From: Nemertoderma westbladi | Lineage: Eukaryota; Xenacoelomorpha; Nemertodermatida; Nemertodermatidae | Length of the DNA: 30,454 bases | Assembly: GCA_032718475.1 (NCBI GenBank) | Contig: JAUCBJ010003426.1 | Location: 1-30,454, forward strand | Direction of reading: 5' to 3' | Shown: positions 11,082 to 22,082 of the stretch, piece after piece | How positions within the stretch are numbered: position 1 is the first letter of the stretch | Layout: each line of letters starts with the position of its first letter | Notes under the pieces: generated by a model | What the model was told of the DNA's origin: nothing | Database searches by the model: none | Seen by the model: only the letters and a program-made list of their open reading frames with translations | Translations under genes and position numbers: made by a program

Positions 11082-11594
11082 TGCACAGTATGGGCCAGTT
11101 AACCAGTGTTAACCAGTGCAGATAACATTGAGTTACCCAGATAACGGATATATGTCCTTATAATTAAGCCTACTAGTGTTAGGCTAAAGCAGAAAAGCAC
11201 AAAATACTCCAAAGCCGTTCTTCCTTGGCTCAGGACTGAATGATAACACTGCCCATAATGCATTACGTGATTTCTCGGAAATTTCTGTACAAGAGCCATA
11301 AAAACGCTCTGATTGGCTGACTGAACTAAGAGAGAACAAAGAAACAAAGAAATGTCGACGTGGCAATATCAGCTGTTAGCCGTCGTCATGGTAGCGACAC
11401 TGTTTTCAAGAGTATCGAGCCTTTTGCGTCACGAAATCGCGGATTATGTCCTCTAAAGTACAAATACAGAAGAAATGGCTTTTATGTCCTCTAAAACACC
11501 AGTACAGCAAGGACACGGCCTTTTTACGCCTGGTAAACCAACTACAGAGTACTTTACGGGAAAATAACCGGCTAATTACGCAAAAGCTTTTACA
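11082..11594 (-). repeat. 5' LTR of the BEL/Pao-type element
   Basis: 513-bp direct copy of 53-565. The P450 pseudogene starts only about 85 bp beyond its right edge. The minus-strand bases just inside it (from 11081 downwards) begin TACTTTATATTG, not the TGG expected of a primer-binding site. Confidence 0.85.
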
Positions 11595-11677
11595 CTTTTA
11601 TAAAAGAGACATAACTGAAATCTTAGTAAGTATGATAGATAGGCCTACATATTGAATTGCATGATATAGATACACCG

Positions 11678-13061
11678 AAGTTGTTCATGTCTGTGTTGCG
11701 ACAATTCTACCTCGGTAAACGAAGCTTCGAAGACCGCATTGTGGAAGAGGCCGATTGGATGAATGAATGATTGGATCGCTAAACTAGATGGCAGTGAGTT
11801 CGATTCGTTTAATATCCTCGGGAAAGCGGTTTCTAATGTCATCAGCAGCGTTGTCTTTAACGACAGATATGATTACGACGATAAAGAATTTCATTACCTT
11901 TTACAATAAGTAAAACATTTTCGGATCAATCCATTTCTATTCATTATACCCAAGTTTCTTTCAAATATATTACTTTCTGATAATGTTAATCAGTATAAGA
12001 ATATAGAAAACATGTATATAGTGTTCCGAAAGTTCGTAAAAGATCATCGTCAGACGATCGACTTCGAAACTCCCAGAGATTTCATTGACTGTCACATTAT
12101 AGAAGAGAAGAAATGGATTGATTTGCGCCAACAAGATCGGCATGTTTCTACACAGACATCAACCTGGAACAGTCAATAACAGAATATTTTCCTTGCTGGA
12201 GCAGAAACAACCACTAGCTCCATGTACTGGTTTGGAGCAGAAACAACCACTAGCTCTATGTACTGGTTTGGAGCAGAAACAACCACTAGCTCCATGTACT
12301 GGTTTGGAGCAGAAACAACCACTAGCTCCATGTACTGGTTTGGGTTGAGCAGAAACAACCACTAGCTCCATGTACTGGTTTGGAGCAGAAACAACCACTA
12401 GCTCCATGTACTGGTTTGGGTTGAGCAGAAACAACCACTAGCTCCATGTACTGGTTTGGAGCAGAAACAACCACTAGCTCCATGTACTGGTTTGGAGCAG
12501 AAACAACCACTAGCTCCATGTACTGGTTTGGCCTCGTAATGGTTTCACATCCAGATATTCAAGCGAAATGTAAGCGAACATTAGATGAAGTTGTTGGTAG
12601 AGACAGACTTCCAACCATCGATGATTTCTCCAAGATGCCCTATTTTGAGGCTTGTTTGTTAGAAGTTCTCAGATTTGGAGCAATTGCTCCGACAACGTTT
12701 GCCAACAGAGTTCCTCAAGAAATCAAGTTAAACAATTACACAATCTATCCCGGCGATATAATTATGGCCAACTTGTGGGATGTTCTAAGAGACCCGAAAG
12801 TATGGGAGAAACCCAATGAAATATTCCCTCAACATTTCCTATCGGAAGACGGTTCGACTATAAGAAAACCAGCTGAATTCATTCCGTTTGGAGTTGGACC
12901 TTGGCTTTGCGCTGGTGAACGCCTCGCCCAAATGGAGTTTAGAATTTTCAGCAGCCATCTACTCCATAGATTTACTCTGGTTGCCAGCGGCCAACTTCCC
13001 AGCTTGCACAACACTTCTACCTAAACCGTATAAAATCCGAGCTCTACCGAGACTAGATTAA
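11678..13061 (+). pseudogene. Cytochrome P450 (CYP2-like) pseudogene
   Basis: A heme monooxygenase relic without its N-terminal third. In order: a C-helix-side block LRQFYLGKRSFEDR (from 11678); after a frame change near 11763, AVSNVISSVVF; after another near 11911-11930, PFLFIIPKFLSNILL and TPRDFIDCH; an in-frame TAA at 12177; the I-helix AGAETTTSS, amplified nine times with two 4-base insertions; the K-helix ExxR (EVLRF); and the heme loop FGVGPWLCAG. In that loop the usual Arg two residues before Cys is Trp. A last frame break near 13010 separates PSL from TTLLPKPYKIRALPRLD, which ends at TAA 13061. No introns interrupt these blocks, although animal CYP2 genes usually have several, so a processed copy is possible. 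The 5' end lies close to the retroelement LTR. Confidence 0.8.
12198..12529 (+). repeat. 36-bp minisatellite, 9 copies, made from the P450 I-helix codons
   Basis: Units begin at 12198, 12234, 12270, 12306, 12342, 12382, 12418, 12458 and 12494. Each encodes GAETTTSSMYWF, the oxygen-binding I-helix motif that occurs once in a P450. Units 5 and 7 are 40 bp (gggttgagc instead of ggagc), so the array shifts frame by 8 bases. That is exactly the offset between the upstream and downstream P450 frames. Unit 2 has one substitution. Confidence 0.9.
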
Positions 13062-14430
13062 TTACTTCAATATATTGGCCTACTAAATACTGTAGTACAG
13101 TACAGTAGCTTGTAATTTTTGGATTTCACCACACACGGTTGGACTGTTTGGACTCCCTTTAATTGGTTGTGTTATTTGATTTATCTTACAGGTAGATAGA
13201 TATTTAAATGATAAAAAATAGTTGATTAATTTGTTTTTCAAGTATAATTATAATAATTTAAATACAAACATGAAGTACAAAATATATATGCATTAATTAT
13301 TAAGAACATCTGTTATGGTAGGTTTGTGTGGTGGTTTCGTGGTTTCAAGTCTAAAAGTGAAACATCAACGTCAATGAAAAAGTAATGAGTTGAGAGTGGC
13401 TTAGTTAGCGAAATAAACAAGGTGAAATTGTTACTAAAGTCCATTTTCAAGTTCAAATCCATTTTCAAAGTACATTTCGATGAATGAATTTCATCAATAT
13501 TCCTAAACATAAAAGATATAAAACGCTGATAAATAAAGCTTTCAGAACGGCGATAAATTGACATAATCTAACAAACTTTGCTTACACACCATTGTGTGAA
13601 AAGGGCAGTAAGGGCATTATGACCCGCATATTTATGCCAAGTGCTATTAATTTTTCACATAGTTTTGTAATTTTGTTGAGTACTTAGTCAGTCAATCATA
13701 ATTTTTTAAATATTTATTATAATTATTGGTCAATTCTTAATTTGTTGATATATAATATATTATTTTTATAGAGTAATTACTGCATATATATATTATGTAT
13801 ATTTTCATGAACCGGATATATTTATTCACATATTAAAGTAATAGAACGAATAGAACGATGGTTTATGTTCTGCTTGCTTGATATTCTGTTTATCTACTAT
13901 TGCAAAATTAAGTGTTTTTATTTTGGAATAAATATACCTTATATTTCTAAATATTTACTATTTATTACACTGAAAAATGGACCATTAGAGCTATTATTTC
14001 CGCGCCTTTAGTGATCTAGGACGATCGAAGTAGAACAAATAGGGGGAGGGGGGGGGGGGGGGGGGGGGGCTCTAAACGCAATCAATATCAAACCCTCAAC
14101 AGACGAAAATCGACGCAAAATAATAGCTGATTACCAGAAAAAATTTAAACTGTAATGTGTGATGTTGAATTTGGGCCGATATGCCACTGCAACCTGCTCC
14201 TTTCCACATCGAACACATTGAACACACAAACATTGAACACATCTCCAATAGACTCTATACAACATTGGAGGTGTTACATTAGTCTCCTCTAGCTTGACAC
14301 GTGAATCCGCGTGACACATGGAACCGCCTCCGCTTTAAAGGACATTGCTTTCGCCATCTTGTGCATTGGTGACCTCATGGAATGAATAAGCAGCTTTAAT
14401 TAACTTCATTCTTGGCCGCCTTAGTCTGTA
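13062..14430. other. AT-rich spacer with a long G run
   Basis: No gene supported. The sequence is strongly AT-rich, with simple A/T runs. The only conspicuous structure is the G tract at 14042-14069. Confidence 0.5.
14042..14069 (+). repeat. Poly-G tract
   Basis: Five G, one A, then 22 G in a row. It could form a quadruplex. Its length is unreliable in most assemblies. Confidence 0.9.
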
Positions 14431-14439
14431 TATGAACCA

Positions 14440-14672
14440 AGACTCATTATGTGCTTTAGTGAGGACCTCTCGGGTCTCGTCTGTTATTAATAACAACCAC
14501 GTCCTTAGACATGCAGATGATACAACATTAATAGTTCAAAGTCGTTAATCAGCTGAACCTATAATTTATATTCTAGACGGTTTCTGCCATGAAAATTTCC
14601 TCATGTTAAATCCAGCAAAATGTTTCTTCATTGCCATAAACTCTGTGCCAGGAGAAAATCAACGTATCCAAT
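14440..14672 (+). pseudogene. Reverse transcriptase relic (ADD box)
   Basis: One frame gives NHVLRHADDTTLIVQS, a stop, then NFLMLNPAKCFFIAIN. The (Y/F)ADD catalytic box followed about 35 residues later by N..LNP.KC is the palm pattern of retroelement reverse transcriptases, most like non-LTR types. The first position is His instead of Tyr/Phe. Neither the upstream palm motifs nor an endonuclease is visible. Old and inactive. Confidence 0.5.
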
Positions 14673-15856
14673 TAAGGAGTGGGATGTAAAAATCTCACAA
14701 TCGTCAATCGAGATTTATATGGTTGATGAAAGAATTTCCGAGGACAATATTAGATAAGTGGAAATGGTGCTTCAGGAAAATATGTTCATTGGAGAATAGA
14801 ATGTATCAGCTGAGAATCAGCTCCAGTTGCCTGGCAACCCATGTAATTATTATTTCTCACATTTACACCTATGCAACAACAGACTGCAGTACTGCTGTAC
14901 TATTCTACTGACAGTCGTGCTTGTGAGTCATTTGGTTTTTTGTTAGGTACCGGTACTTGCAGATTGCCTGCCTAATTACAGCCACAAGGCAAATTTTATT
15001 TAACTAAAGTAAATCATATTTCTTGCCTTTTTTTCAAGCTGAATATTGGAATATTGAGATGAGAGTACCTGTAAGAAGTACAGAAGTTACCGGTAGTACA
15101 AATGAGGGTTTTGTGTAGGGTACCGGTACTACAGTACTAGAGCTGAGTTTTTCGTAGGGTATCCGTATGGTAACTGTAGCGTAGCGGTAGCCCAGTAGCT
15201 GTGATATGCCGGTGTACCATCAACGTGTGTTGTGTTGTTGGTCCATTACATTATTACAAGCGGTGCCTGGGGAGTGTAGTGCAGTAGTGCACCCATGATG
15301 GTGATAAAGGCATATTGGTATTAAGATAAAATATTAGTCAACCATCGCCATCCATTACAGTAGTCAGGTATGAGGATTATGATTATCTACCATTATCTTT
15401 TTTAGTTATCGTTAATATTCAGTAGAGGCCTACCTATATTCAAGAATCCATTTTTTCTGCGCAAACAAAACAGCACTGGCCCTGCGCTCATAAAACTTGG
15501 ATTCAGCACATATTTTACCTTTAACTGTGGGTTAGTCCACTACCCAACCATAATATTCAATCAAATTTAAAATACCTGATGTTCCCTTTTCGATTGGAAA
15601 TTGAATTAATAGCAGGAGGTGATGTCATTAACTAATGAATTGATCAGCGGGAGATTCAGTATTTTTTAAACCTAAATGAAATTAACCTAAAACCTAAATA
15701 TTATGAGAAAAAAAGGGAAATAAATATATCGTGGAATTTCTAAGATTATAGCCCCATGGGAGGTGTAGACCGTAAGCGTAGAGGTAGAGATTACTGTCTA
15801 ATAAACTGATATTACTTGTGTAATTCGCCTTATTGTAGAATAAAGAAAGGAAAAAG
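14673..15856. other. Intergenic sequence, no gene seen
   Basis: Only scattered taccggtac palindromes (about 14947 and 15119) and AT-rich DNA are seen. A first exon or promoter of the following ORF could be here but nothing marks it. Confidence 0.4.
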
Positions 15857-16564
15857 ATGGCGGATGTGTACAGCATTAACGGAGATTGGTGCTCACAGGC
15901 TCGAAAAGATCTCGAACATTCTATAGTCACCCGGGAAACCGTAAACTCTGAGGCAGTGACTACTCTAACGGAACAACTAATCGATGTTATACACAATACC
16001 TTAATCGAAAACAACAGCCAGTCATGGAATAGATTGTGTCGGATTCTAGAGATAGTGGAACCTTTCAGGCAGTACCTAGTGCCCGTTACACCCAGACTGA
16101 TGCATTACATACAACGCGTCTACACACACATGGTCTATAAAGACCAACAGAACGCCAACTCTGTATTCCGTTGTCTCTATTTAGTGTTCCCCGTTGAAGT
16201 TCAATCCATCCACCAACGTGGGGTTGTCGGGCGTAATGAACCCGTCGGTTCACCAACTGAACCCGTTGAGTCAGTAACTGAACACGTTGAATCACCAGCC
16301 ATACCGTCTACCTTTATTCCATCTCTTCCAAACGGGATCAATCCCTATTCGCTATTCGGTGGTGAGACACCCAACCAGAGACCAATCACGTTGCTCCATC
16401 TCAGTCGTTGTCTAGGCGACGTTGTCGATGATAACATTCGGAATGGCGTAATGAATTCGAATTGTAACAGTAAAATAGCGCGTGAGTTGATGTCTTTACA
16501 CCTGGGGTTAATTTTCGTTTCAATAACAATCATTATTAGTACAGGAACTATACTAATAGTATAG
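15857..16564 (+). CDS. Unrecognised intronless ORF with C-terminal membrane segment
   Basis: 235 residues. The ATG has a favourable context (aaaaag before ATGG). Residues 1-120 look helical and globular (DWCSQARKDLEHS, LTEQLIDVIHNTL, SWNRLCRILEIV). Residues about 125-150 contain a degenerate EPV/EHVES repeat with Pro and Ser. Residues about 217-235 (LIFVSITIIISTGTILIV) form one hydrophobic helix at the very end, with no signal peptide, so I infer a tail-anchored protein facing the cytosol. No family is recognised; the tail-anchor layout recalls Bcl-2-type proteins, but no BH motif is visible. The absence of introns, next to an intron-rich gene, would fit a retrocopy or a gene brought in by a mobile element or virus. 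It lies 655 bases upstream of the first dynein-like exon on the same strand. Confidence 0.45.
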   Translation: MADVYSINGDWCSQARKDLEHSIVTRETVNSEAVTTLTEQLIDVIHNTLIENNSQSWNRLCRILEIVEPFRQYLVPVTPRLMHYIQRVYTHMVYKDQQNANSVFRCLYLVFPVEVQSIHQRGVVGRNEPVGSPTEPVESVTEHVESPAIPSTFIPSLPNGINPYSLFGGETPNQRPITLLHLSRCLGDVVDDNIRNGVMNSNCNSKIARELMSLHLGLIFVSITIIISTGTILIV

Positions 16565-16639
16565 TCTATTACTAAGCTATTTGTTACTAAAACACAAATC
16601 ACAGTTAGTTCACTCTTGTGGCTTTAGAAATCGATTAAA

Positions 16640-16735
16640 ATGGATTCCTTAGTTTGGTTTATTGGATTGGTTGGCACAGCCCTAACTGTAATATATTCCG
16701 TTCTATTAAATTGTAATTTAATTATACCAATATAA
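16640..16735 (+). CDS. 31-residue hydrophobic ORF
   Basis: Starts ATG at 16640 after gattaaa and ends TAA at 16735. Almost the whole peptide is one membrane-like helix (SLVWFIGLVGTALTVIYSVL). It begins 75 bases after the preceding tail-anchored ORF. It may be a real small membrane protein or chance in AT-rich DNA. Confidence 0.25.
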   Translation: MDSLVWFIGLVGTALTVIYSVLLNCNLIIPI

Positions 16736-16796
16736 AGTTACATTAAAAGTTCTCCCAACTTTTTAGTTTAGATGGTTTTGTTTTTTCCATTTTTAG

Positions 16797-17025
16797 TGGT
16801 TAGGCGTAGTGGTTAAATCCGATGCATTTAATTCACTCTCTCCGGAGGTCGTCAGTTCAATCCCCGTACGGGGGCAGGGAAGTTTTCGTTTAAATGGTAG
16901 CTAAATAAATAACAATTAGGGGCCTACATCAGGCGCTCTGGGGAACTGCACTAGAAGAAATCATCAGACTTTATGCGTAATCCCTGGCCTAACGGCTGAA
17001 AAAAACTTTACTTTTAATTTGTTTA
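16797..17025 (+). mobile_element. tRNA-headed SINE, plus orientation
   Basis: The head carries an RNA polymerase III A-box-like taggcgtagtggtt and a B-box-like cagttcaatccc. Downstream come gggcagggaagttttcgttt, aaatggtagctaaa, tctggggaactgcac and tgcgtaatccctggcctaac. The same blocks in the same order are found inverted at about 23235-23500, so this is a dispersed family. It sits just upstream of the dynein-like exon. Confidence 0.7.
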
Positions 17026-17219
17026 CATTGAAGGATAGTTCAAATATTATTAGCTGCTAATAACAGTTCAATTTCTTACGTTGACGTGTGTAAGTTGAAA
17101 TTTTCCCTCATGATATAAACGCTACGACCACTAAATGCGTTAAATTCTATTGTAATAGAACCAGGAAGGACAGGGTCCCGTCCGTCCCCGTGTTTATTTC
17201 GTTATATTTATTCTTCTAG

Positions 17220-17359
17220 TGGCCCTGCGGACACAATTAGACTCAGTCGACTCAATCGTCGAAGATTTTGATGACGATGTAAACGAGAACGTTGATTGGA
17301 CGATACCGAGGCGGCATGACGTCATTGATAAACCCAATGTCCCTAAGGATATCACTGAG
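17220..17359 (+). CDS. Dynein-heavy-chain-like gene, exon A
   Basis: The acceptor ttcttctag ends at 17219 and the donor gtacag starts at 17360. The frame ALRTQLDSVDSIVEDF...VPKDITE is open with two leading bases, so an upstream exon must exist, but I do not see it in this window. The phase-0 end matches exon B. A stronger-looking GTAAGT five bases further on would break the phase. The segment is acidic (EDFDDDVNENVD), as expected for the poorly conserved N-terminal tail. The intron after it is 4.3 kb and holds the 42-bp array. By itself this exon is not diagnostic; the call rests on exons B to F. Confidence 0.6.
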
Positions 17360-17737
17360 GTACAGTAAGTCTGTCACTTTGTTGTAGTTCCGTTTACCGG
17401 ATGCGTTGTGCTTCATTGTATATTCAACCACATCTTGTGGCCGCCACTGCGATGTCGTCTAAGTGATCGTTGTTTACCGTAAACACATATTTGTATAAAC
17501 AAATAAAAAATGTTTATTTATACACAAATAATACACATTATTTTATTTAATATTTATTTTTATGTACAGTCGTAAGCGCTTTAGAGTATTATGTACGTAT
17601 TTAGCACTACAGTAAAGATTTTATTATTATTACCGACATTCTGAATTTAGTAGTAGCTGGAACTAAACCTACGTTACTCTGAAATATTATAACTTGTTTT
17701 CTTAAAATTTTCTTAAAGTTATTACCCTAACCATATT
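17360..17737 (+). other. Intron sequence before the 42-bp array
   Basis: AT-rich intron between exon A and the array. No gene or further repeat recognised. Confidence 0.5.
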
Positions 17738-20700
17738 ATGTGATACCATCTATCAATCAGTTATTACGGCCCTAACAATATGTGATACCATCTATCAATC
17801 AGTTATTACGGCCCTAACAATATGTGATACCATCTATCAATCAGTTATTACGGCCCTAACAATATGTGATACCATCTATCAATCAGTTATTTACGGCCCT
17901 AACAATATGTGATACCATCTATCAATCAGTTATTACGGCCCTAACAATATGTGATACCATCTATCAATCAGTTATTACGGCCCTAACAATATGTGATACC
18001 ATCTATCAATCAGTTATTACGGCCCTAACAATATGTGATACCATCTATCAATCAGTTATTACGGCCCTAACAATATGTGATACCATCTATCAATCAGTTA
18101 TTACGGCCCTAACAATATGTGATACCATCTATCAATCAGTTATTACGGCCCTAACAATATGTGATACCATCTATCAATCAGTTATTACGGCCCTAACAAT
18201 ATGTGATACCATCTATCAATCAGTTATTACGGCCCTAACAATATGTGATACCATCTATCAATCAGTTATTACGGCCCTAACAATATGTGATACCATCTAT
18301 CAATCAGTTATTACGGCCCTAACAATATGTGATACCATCTATCAATCAGTTATTACGGCCCTAACAATATGTGATACCATCTATCAATCAGTTATTACGG
18401 CCCTAACAATATGTGATACCATCTATCAATCAGTTATTACGGCCCTAACAATATGTGATACCATCTATCAATCAGTTATTACGGCCCTAACAATATGTGA
18501 TACCATCTATCAATCAGTTATTACGGCCCTAACAATATGTGATACCATCTATCAATCAGTTATTACGGCCCTAACAATATGTGATACCATCTATCAATCA
18601 GTTATTACGGCCCTAACAATATGTGATACCATCTATCAATCAGTTATTACGGCCCTAACAATATGTGATACCATCTATCAATCAGTTATTACGGCCCTAA
18701 CAATATGTGATACCATCTATCAATCAGTTATTACGGCCCTAACAATATGTGATACCATCTATCAATCAGTTATTACGGCCCTAACAATATGTGATACCAT
18801 CTATCAATCAGTTATTACGGCCCTAACAATATGTGATACCATCTATCAATCAGTTATTACGGCCCTAACAATATGTGATACCATCTATCAATCAGTTATT
18901 ACGGCCCTAACAATATGTGATACCATCTATCAATCAGTTATTACGGCCCTAACAATATGTGATACCATCTATCAATCAGTTATTACGGCCCTAACAATAT
19001 GTGATACCATCTATCAATCAGTTATTACGGCCCTAACAATATGTGATACCATCTATCAATCAGTTATTACGGCCCTAACAATATGTGATACCATCTATCA
19101 ATCAGTTATTACGGCCCTAACAATATGTGATACCATCTATCAATCAGTTATTACGGCCCTAACAATATGTGATACCATCTATCAATCAGTTATTACGGCC
19201 CTAACAATATGTGATACCATCTATCAATCAGTTATTACGGCCCTAACAATATGTGATACCATCTATCAATCAGTTATTACGGCCCTAACAATATGTGATA
19301 CCATCTATCAATCAGTTATTACGGCCCTAACAATATGTGATACCATCTATCAATCAGTTATTACGGCCCTAACAATATGTGATACCATCTATCAATCAGT
19401 TATTACGGCCCTAACAATATGTGATACCATCTATCAATCAGTTATTACGGCCCTAACAATATGTGATACCATCTATCAATCAGTTATTACGGCCCTAACA
19501 ATATGTGATACCATCTATCAATCAGTTATTACGGCCCTAACAATATGTGATACCATCTATCAATCAGTTATTACGGCCCTAACAATATGTGATACCATCT
19601 ATCAATCAGTTATTACGGCCCTAACAATATGTGATACCATCTATCAATCAGTTATTACGGCCCTAACAATATGTGATACCATCTATCAATCAGTTATTAC
19701 GGCCCTAACAATATGTGATACCATCTATCAATCAGTTATTACGGCCCTAACAATATGTGATACCATCTATCAATCAGTTATTACGGCCCTAACAATATGT
19801 GATACCATCTATCAATCAGTTATTACGGCCCTAACAATATGTGATACCATCTATCAATCAGTTATTACGGCCCTAACAATATGTGATACCATCTATCAAT
19901 CAGTTATTACGGCCCTAACAATATGTGATACCATCTATCAATCAGTTATTACGGCCCTAACAATATGTGATACCATCTATCAATCAGTTATTACGGCCCT
20001 AACAATATGTGATACCATCTATCAATCAGTTATTACGGCCCTAACAATATGTGATACCATCTATCAATCAGTTATTACGGCCCTAACAATATGTGATACC
20101 ATCTATCAATCAGTTATTACGGCCCTAACAATATGTGATACCATCTATCAATCAGTTATTACGGCCCTAACAATATGTGATACCATCTATCAATCAGTTA
20201 TTACGGCCCTAACAATATGTGATACCATCTATCAATCAGTTATTACGGCCCTAACAATATGTGATACCATCTATCAATCAGTTATTACGGCCCTAACAAT
20301 ATGTGATACCATCTATCAATCAGTTATTACGGCCCTAACAATATGTGATACCATCTATCAATCAGTTATTACGGCCCTAACAATATGTGATACCATCTAT
20401 CAATCAGTTATTACGGCCCTAACAATATGTGATACCATCTATCAATCAGTTATTACGGCCCTAACAATATGTGATACCATCTATCAATCAGTTATTACGG
20501 CCCTAACAATATGTGATACCATCTATCAATCAGTTATTACGGCCCTAACAATATGTGATACCATCTATCAATCAGTTATTACGGCCCTAACAATATGTGA
20601 TACCATCTATCAATCAGTTATTACGGCCCTAACAATATGTGATACCATCTATCAATCAGTTATTACGGCCCTAACAATATGTGATACCATCTATCAATCA

Positions 20701-21540
20701 GTTATTACGGCCCTAACAATATGTGATACCATCTATCAATCAGTTATTACGGCCCTAACAATATGTGATACCATCTATCAATCAGTTATTACGGCCCTAA
20801 CAATATGTGATACCATCTATCAATCAGTTATTACGGCCCTAACAATATGTGATACCATCTATCAATCAGTTATTACGGCCCTAACAATATGTGATACCAT
20901 CTATCAATCAGTTATTACGGCCCTAACAATATGTGATACCATCTATCAATCAGTTATTACGGCCCTAACAATATGTGATACCATCTATCAATCAGTTATT
21001 ACGGCCCTAACAATATGTGATACCATCTATCGATCAGTTATTACGGCCCTAACAATATGTGATACCATCTATCAATCAGTTATTACGGGTCTAACAATAT
21101 GTGATACCATCTATCAATCAGTTATTACGGCCCTAACAATATGTGATACCATCTATCAATCAGTTATTACGGGCCTAACAATATGTGATACCATCTATCA
21201 ATCAGTTATTACGGGTCTAACAATATGTGATACCATCTATCAATCAGTTATTACGGCCCTAACAATATGTGATACCATCTATCAATCAGTTATTACGGGC
21301 CTAACAATATGTGATACCATCTATCAATCAGTTATTACGGGCCTAACAATATGTGATACCATCTATCAATCAGTTATTACGGGCCTAACAATATGCGATA
21401 CCATCTATCAATCAGTTATTACGGGCCTAACAATATGTGATACCATCTATCAATCAGTTATTACGGGCCTAACAATATGTGATACCATCTATCAATCAGT
21501 TATTACGGCCCTAACAATATGTGATACCATCTATCAATCA
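17738..21540 (+). repeat. 42-bp minisatellite, about 90 copies, inside an intron
   Basis: The unit is atgtgataccatctatcaat followed by cagttattacggccctaaca and at. From the left edge to about 21030 the units are identical except for one extra T at 17888. The last dozen units carry variants: ggccct becomes gggcct or gggtct in eight, plus a cgatca and an atatgcg change. Because 42 is a multiple of three, one frame stays open for 1252 codons (ALTICDTIYQSVIT repeated). Splice sites of exons A and B place the whole array in an intron, so the frame is not taken as coding. The unit contains ctaac and cag, branch-point- and acceptor-like words. Confidence 0.95.
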
Positions 21541-21684
21541 TCCTGTTTAAAGTCATACATAACGTTACGACTTTCTTTAACGAAATCCAACCTTTTACAT
21601 TGCATTTCTTTCCTATTTACGTAAAAGGGTAGTTTCAAAAAAATAAAGTAATTTATTATTCGTTAAATTCTTTTTAACTTGTAG

Positions 21685-21840
21685 GCTGATATTTCGGATT
21701 TACTTGGGATGGATGGAAAGAAAGTCATCGAACTGTTTGTGCAGAAGCGCCATCTAGGGGAACTCCAGTGTATTTATTTACAACCTAAACCCAATGTGTT
21801 TTATAATCCCTACGATCTGGAAGTTGTATCTAAATCCAAG
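21685..21840 (+). CDS. Dynein-heavy-chain-like gene, exon B
   Basis: Acceptor ttaacttgtag before 21685, donor gtgagt at 21841, 52 codons, phase 0 at both ends. The residues ...GELQCIYLQPKP, NPYDLEVVSKSK fit the N-terminal stem of axonemal dynein heavy chains, where a NPYDL.VV..S.V block precedes the conserved region. The next exon continues directly with VNKDHYMLTCFGLLHV, also as in that family. Stem residues mediate assembly with other dynein chains; the motor domains would be encoded beyond this window. Confidence 0.7.
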
Positions 21841-22082
21841 GTGAGTTTATTTATCGGAACAAAATAATGTCGGGGATTAATAATACAAACATTCGAGGTA
21901 GACCGTCATAATAATAAGTTCCGACATATTATGTTTTTGTGTTTCAAGTGTTCTTGAATATTTCGATGTCAGCCAATATAGGCGCATTAATATTCAAATG
22001 GATATTTTCAATGGATAAATTCAAGGGATATTCAAAATGTCCCTAAAGGGGCTCCGTAATTTATTATATAACCTTATTTTAG

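Larger units (their letters stand above)
53..11594 (-). mobile_element. BEL/Pao-type LTR retrotransposon lacking reverse transcriptase
   Basis: Two direct repeats of 513 bp (53-565 and 11082-11594) bound an interior of about 10.5 kb. On the minus strand each begins TGTAAAAG and ends TGTGCA, the TG..CA ends of LTRs. The minus-strand bases just before the 3' LTR (566-580) include CTGGGAGCGG, a fair polypurine tract. The coding order gag, zinc knuckles, DSGS protease is that of BEL/Pao elements. Missing are a recognisable tRNA primer-binding site beside the 5' LTR, the reverse transcriptase and the integrase core. The 5 bases outside the two LTRs (taagt and ctttt) do not match, so no target-site duplication is seen. 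I infer a non-autonomous derivative that moved recently, because the LTRs look identical. Confidence 0.85.

Noticed and set aside
12159-12519. Minus-strand ORFs with repeated MELVVVSAPNQY
   Set aside because: Antisense of the P450 I-helix repeat; the plus-strand reading matches a known motif.
17365-17370. Alternative donor gtaagt for exon A
   Set aside because: It is a stronger motif than gtacag at 17360, but it would leave two extra bases and put exon B in a frame that stops at TAG.
17735-21540. CRISPR array
   Set aside because: The repeats are contiguous with no unique spacers, and the context is eukaryotic.
17866-21624. 1252-codon ORF of a 14-residue repeat
   Set aside because: It exists only because 42 is a multiple of three. 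It lies in an intron between phase-matched exons, and an extra T near 17888 breaks the frame of the first units.
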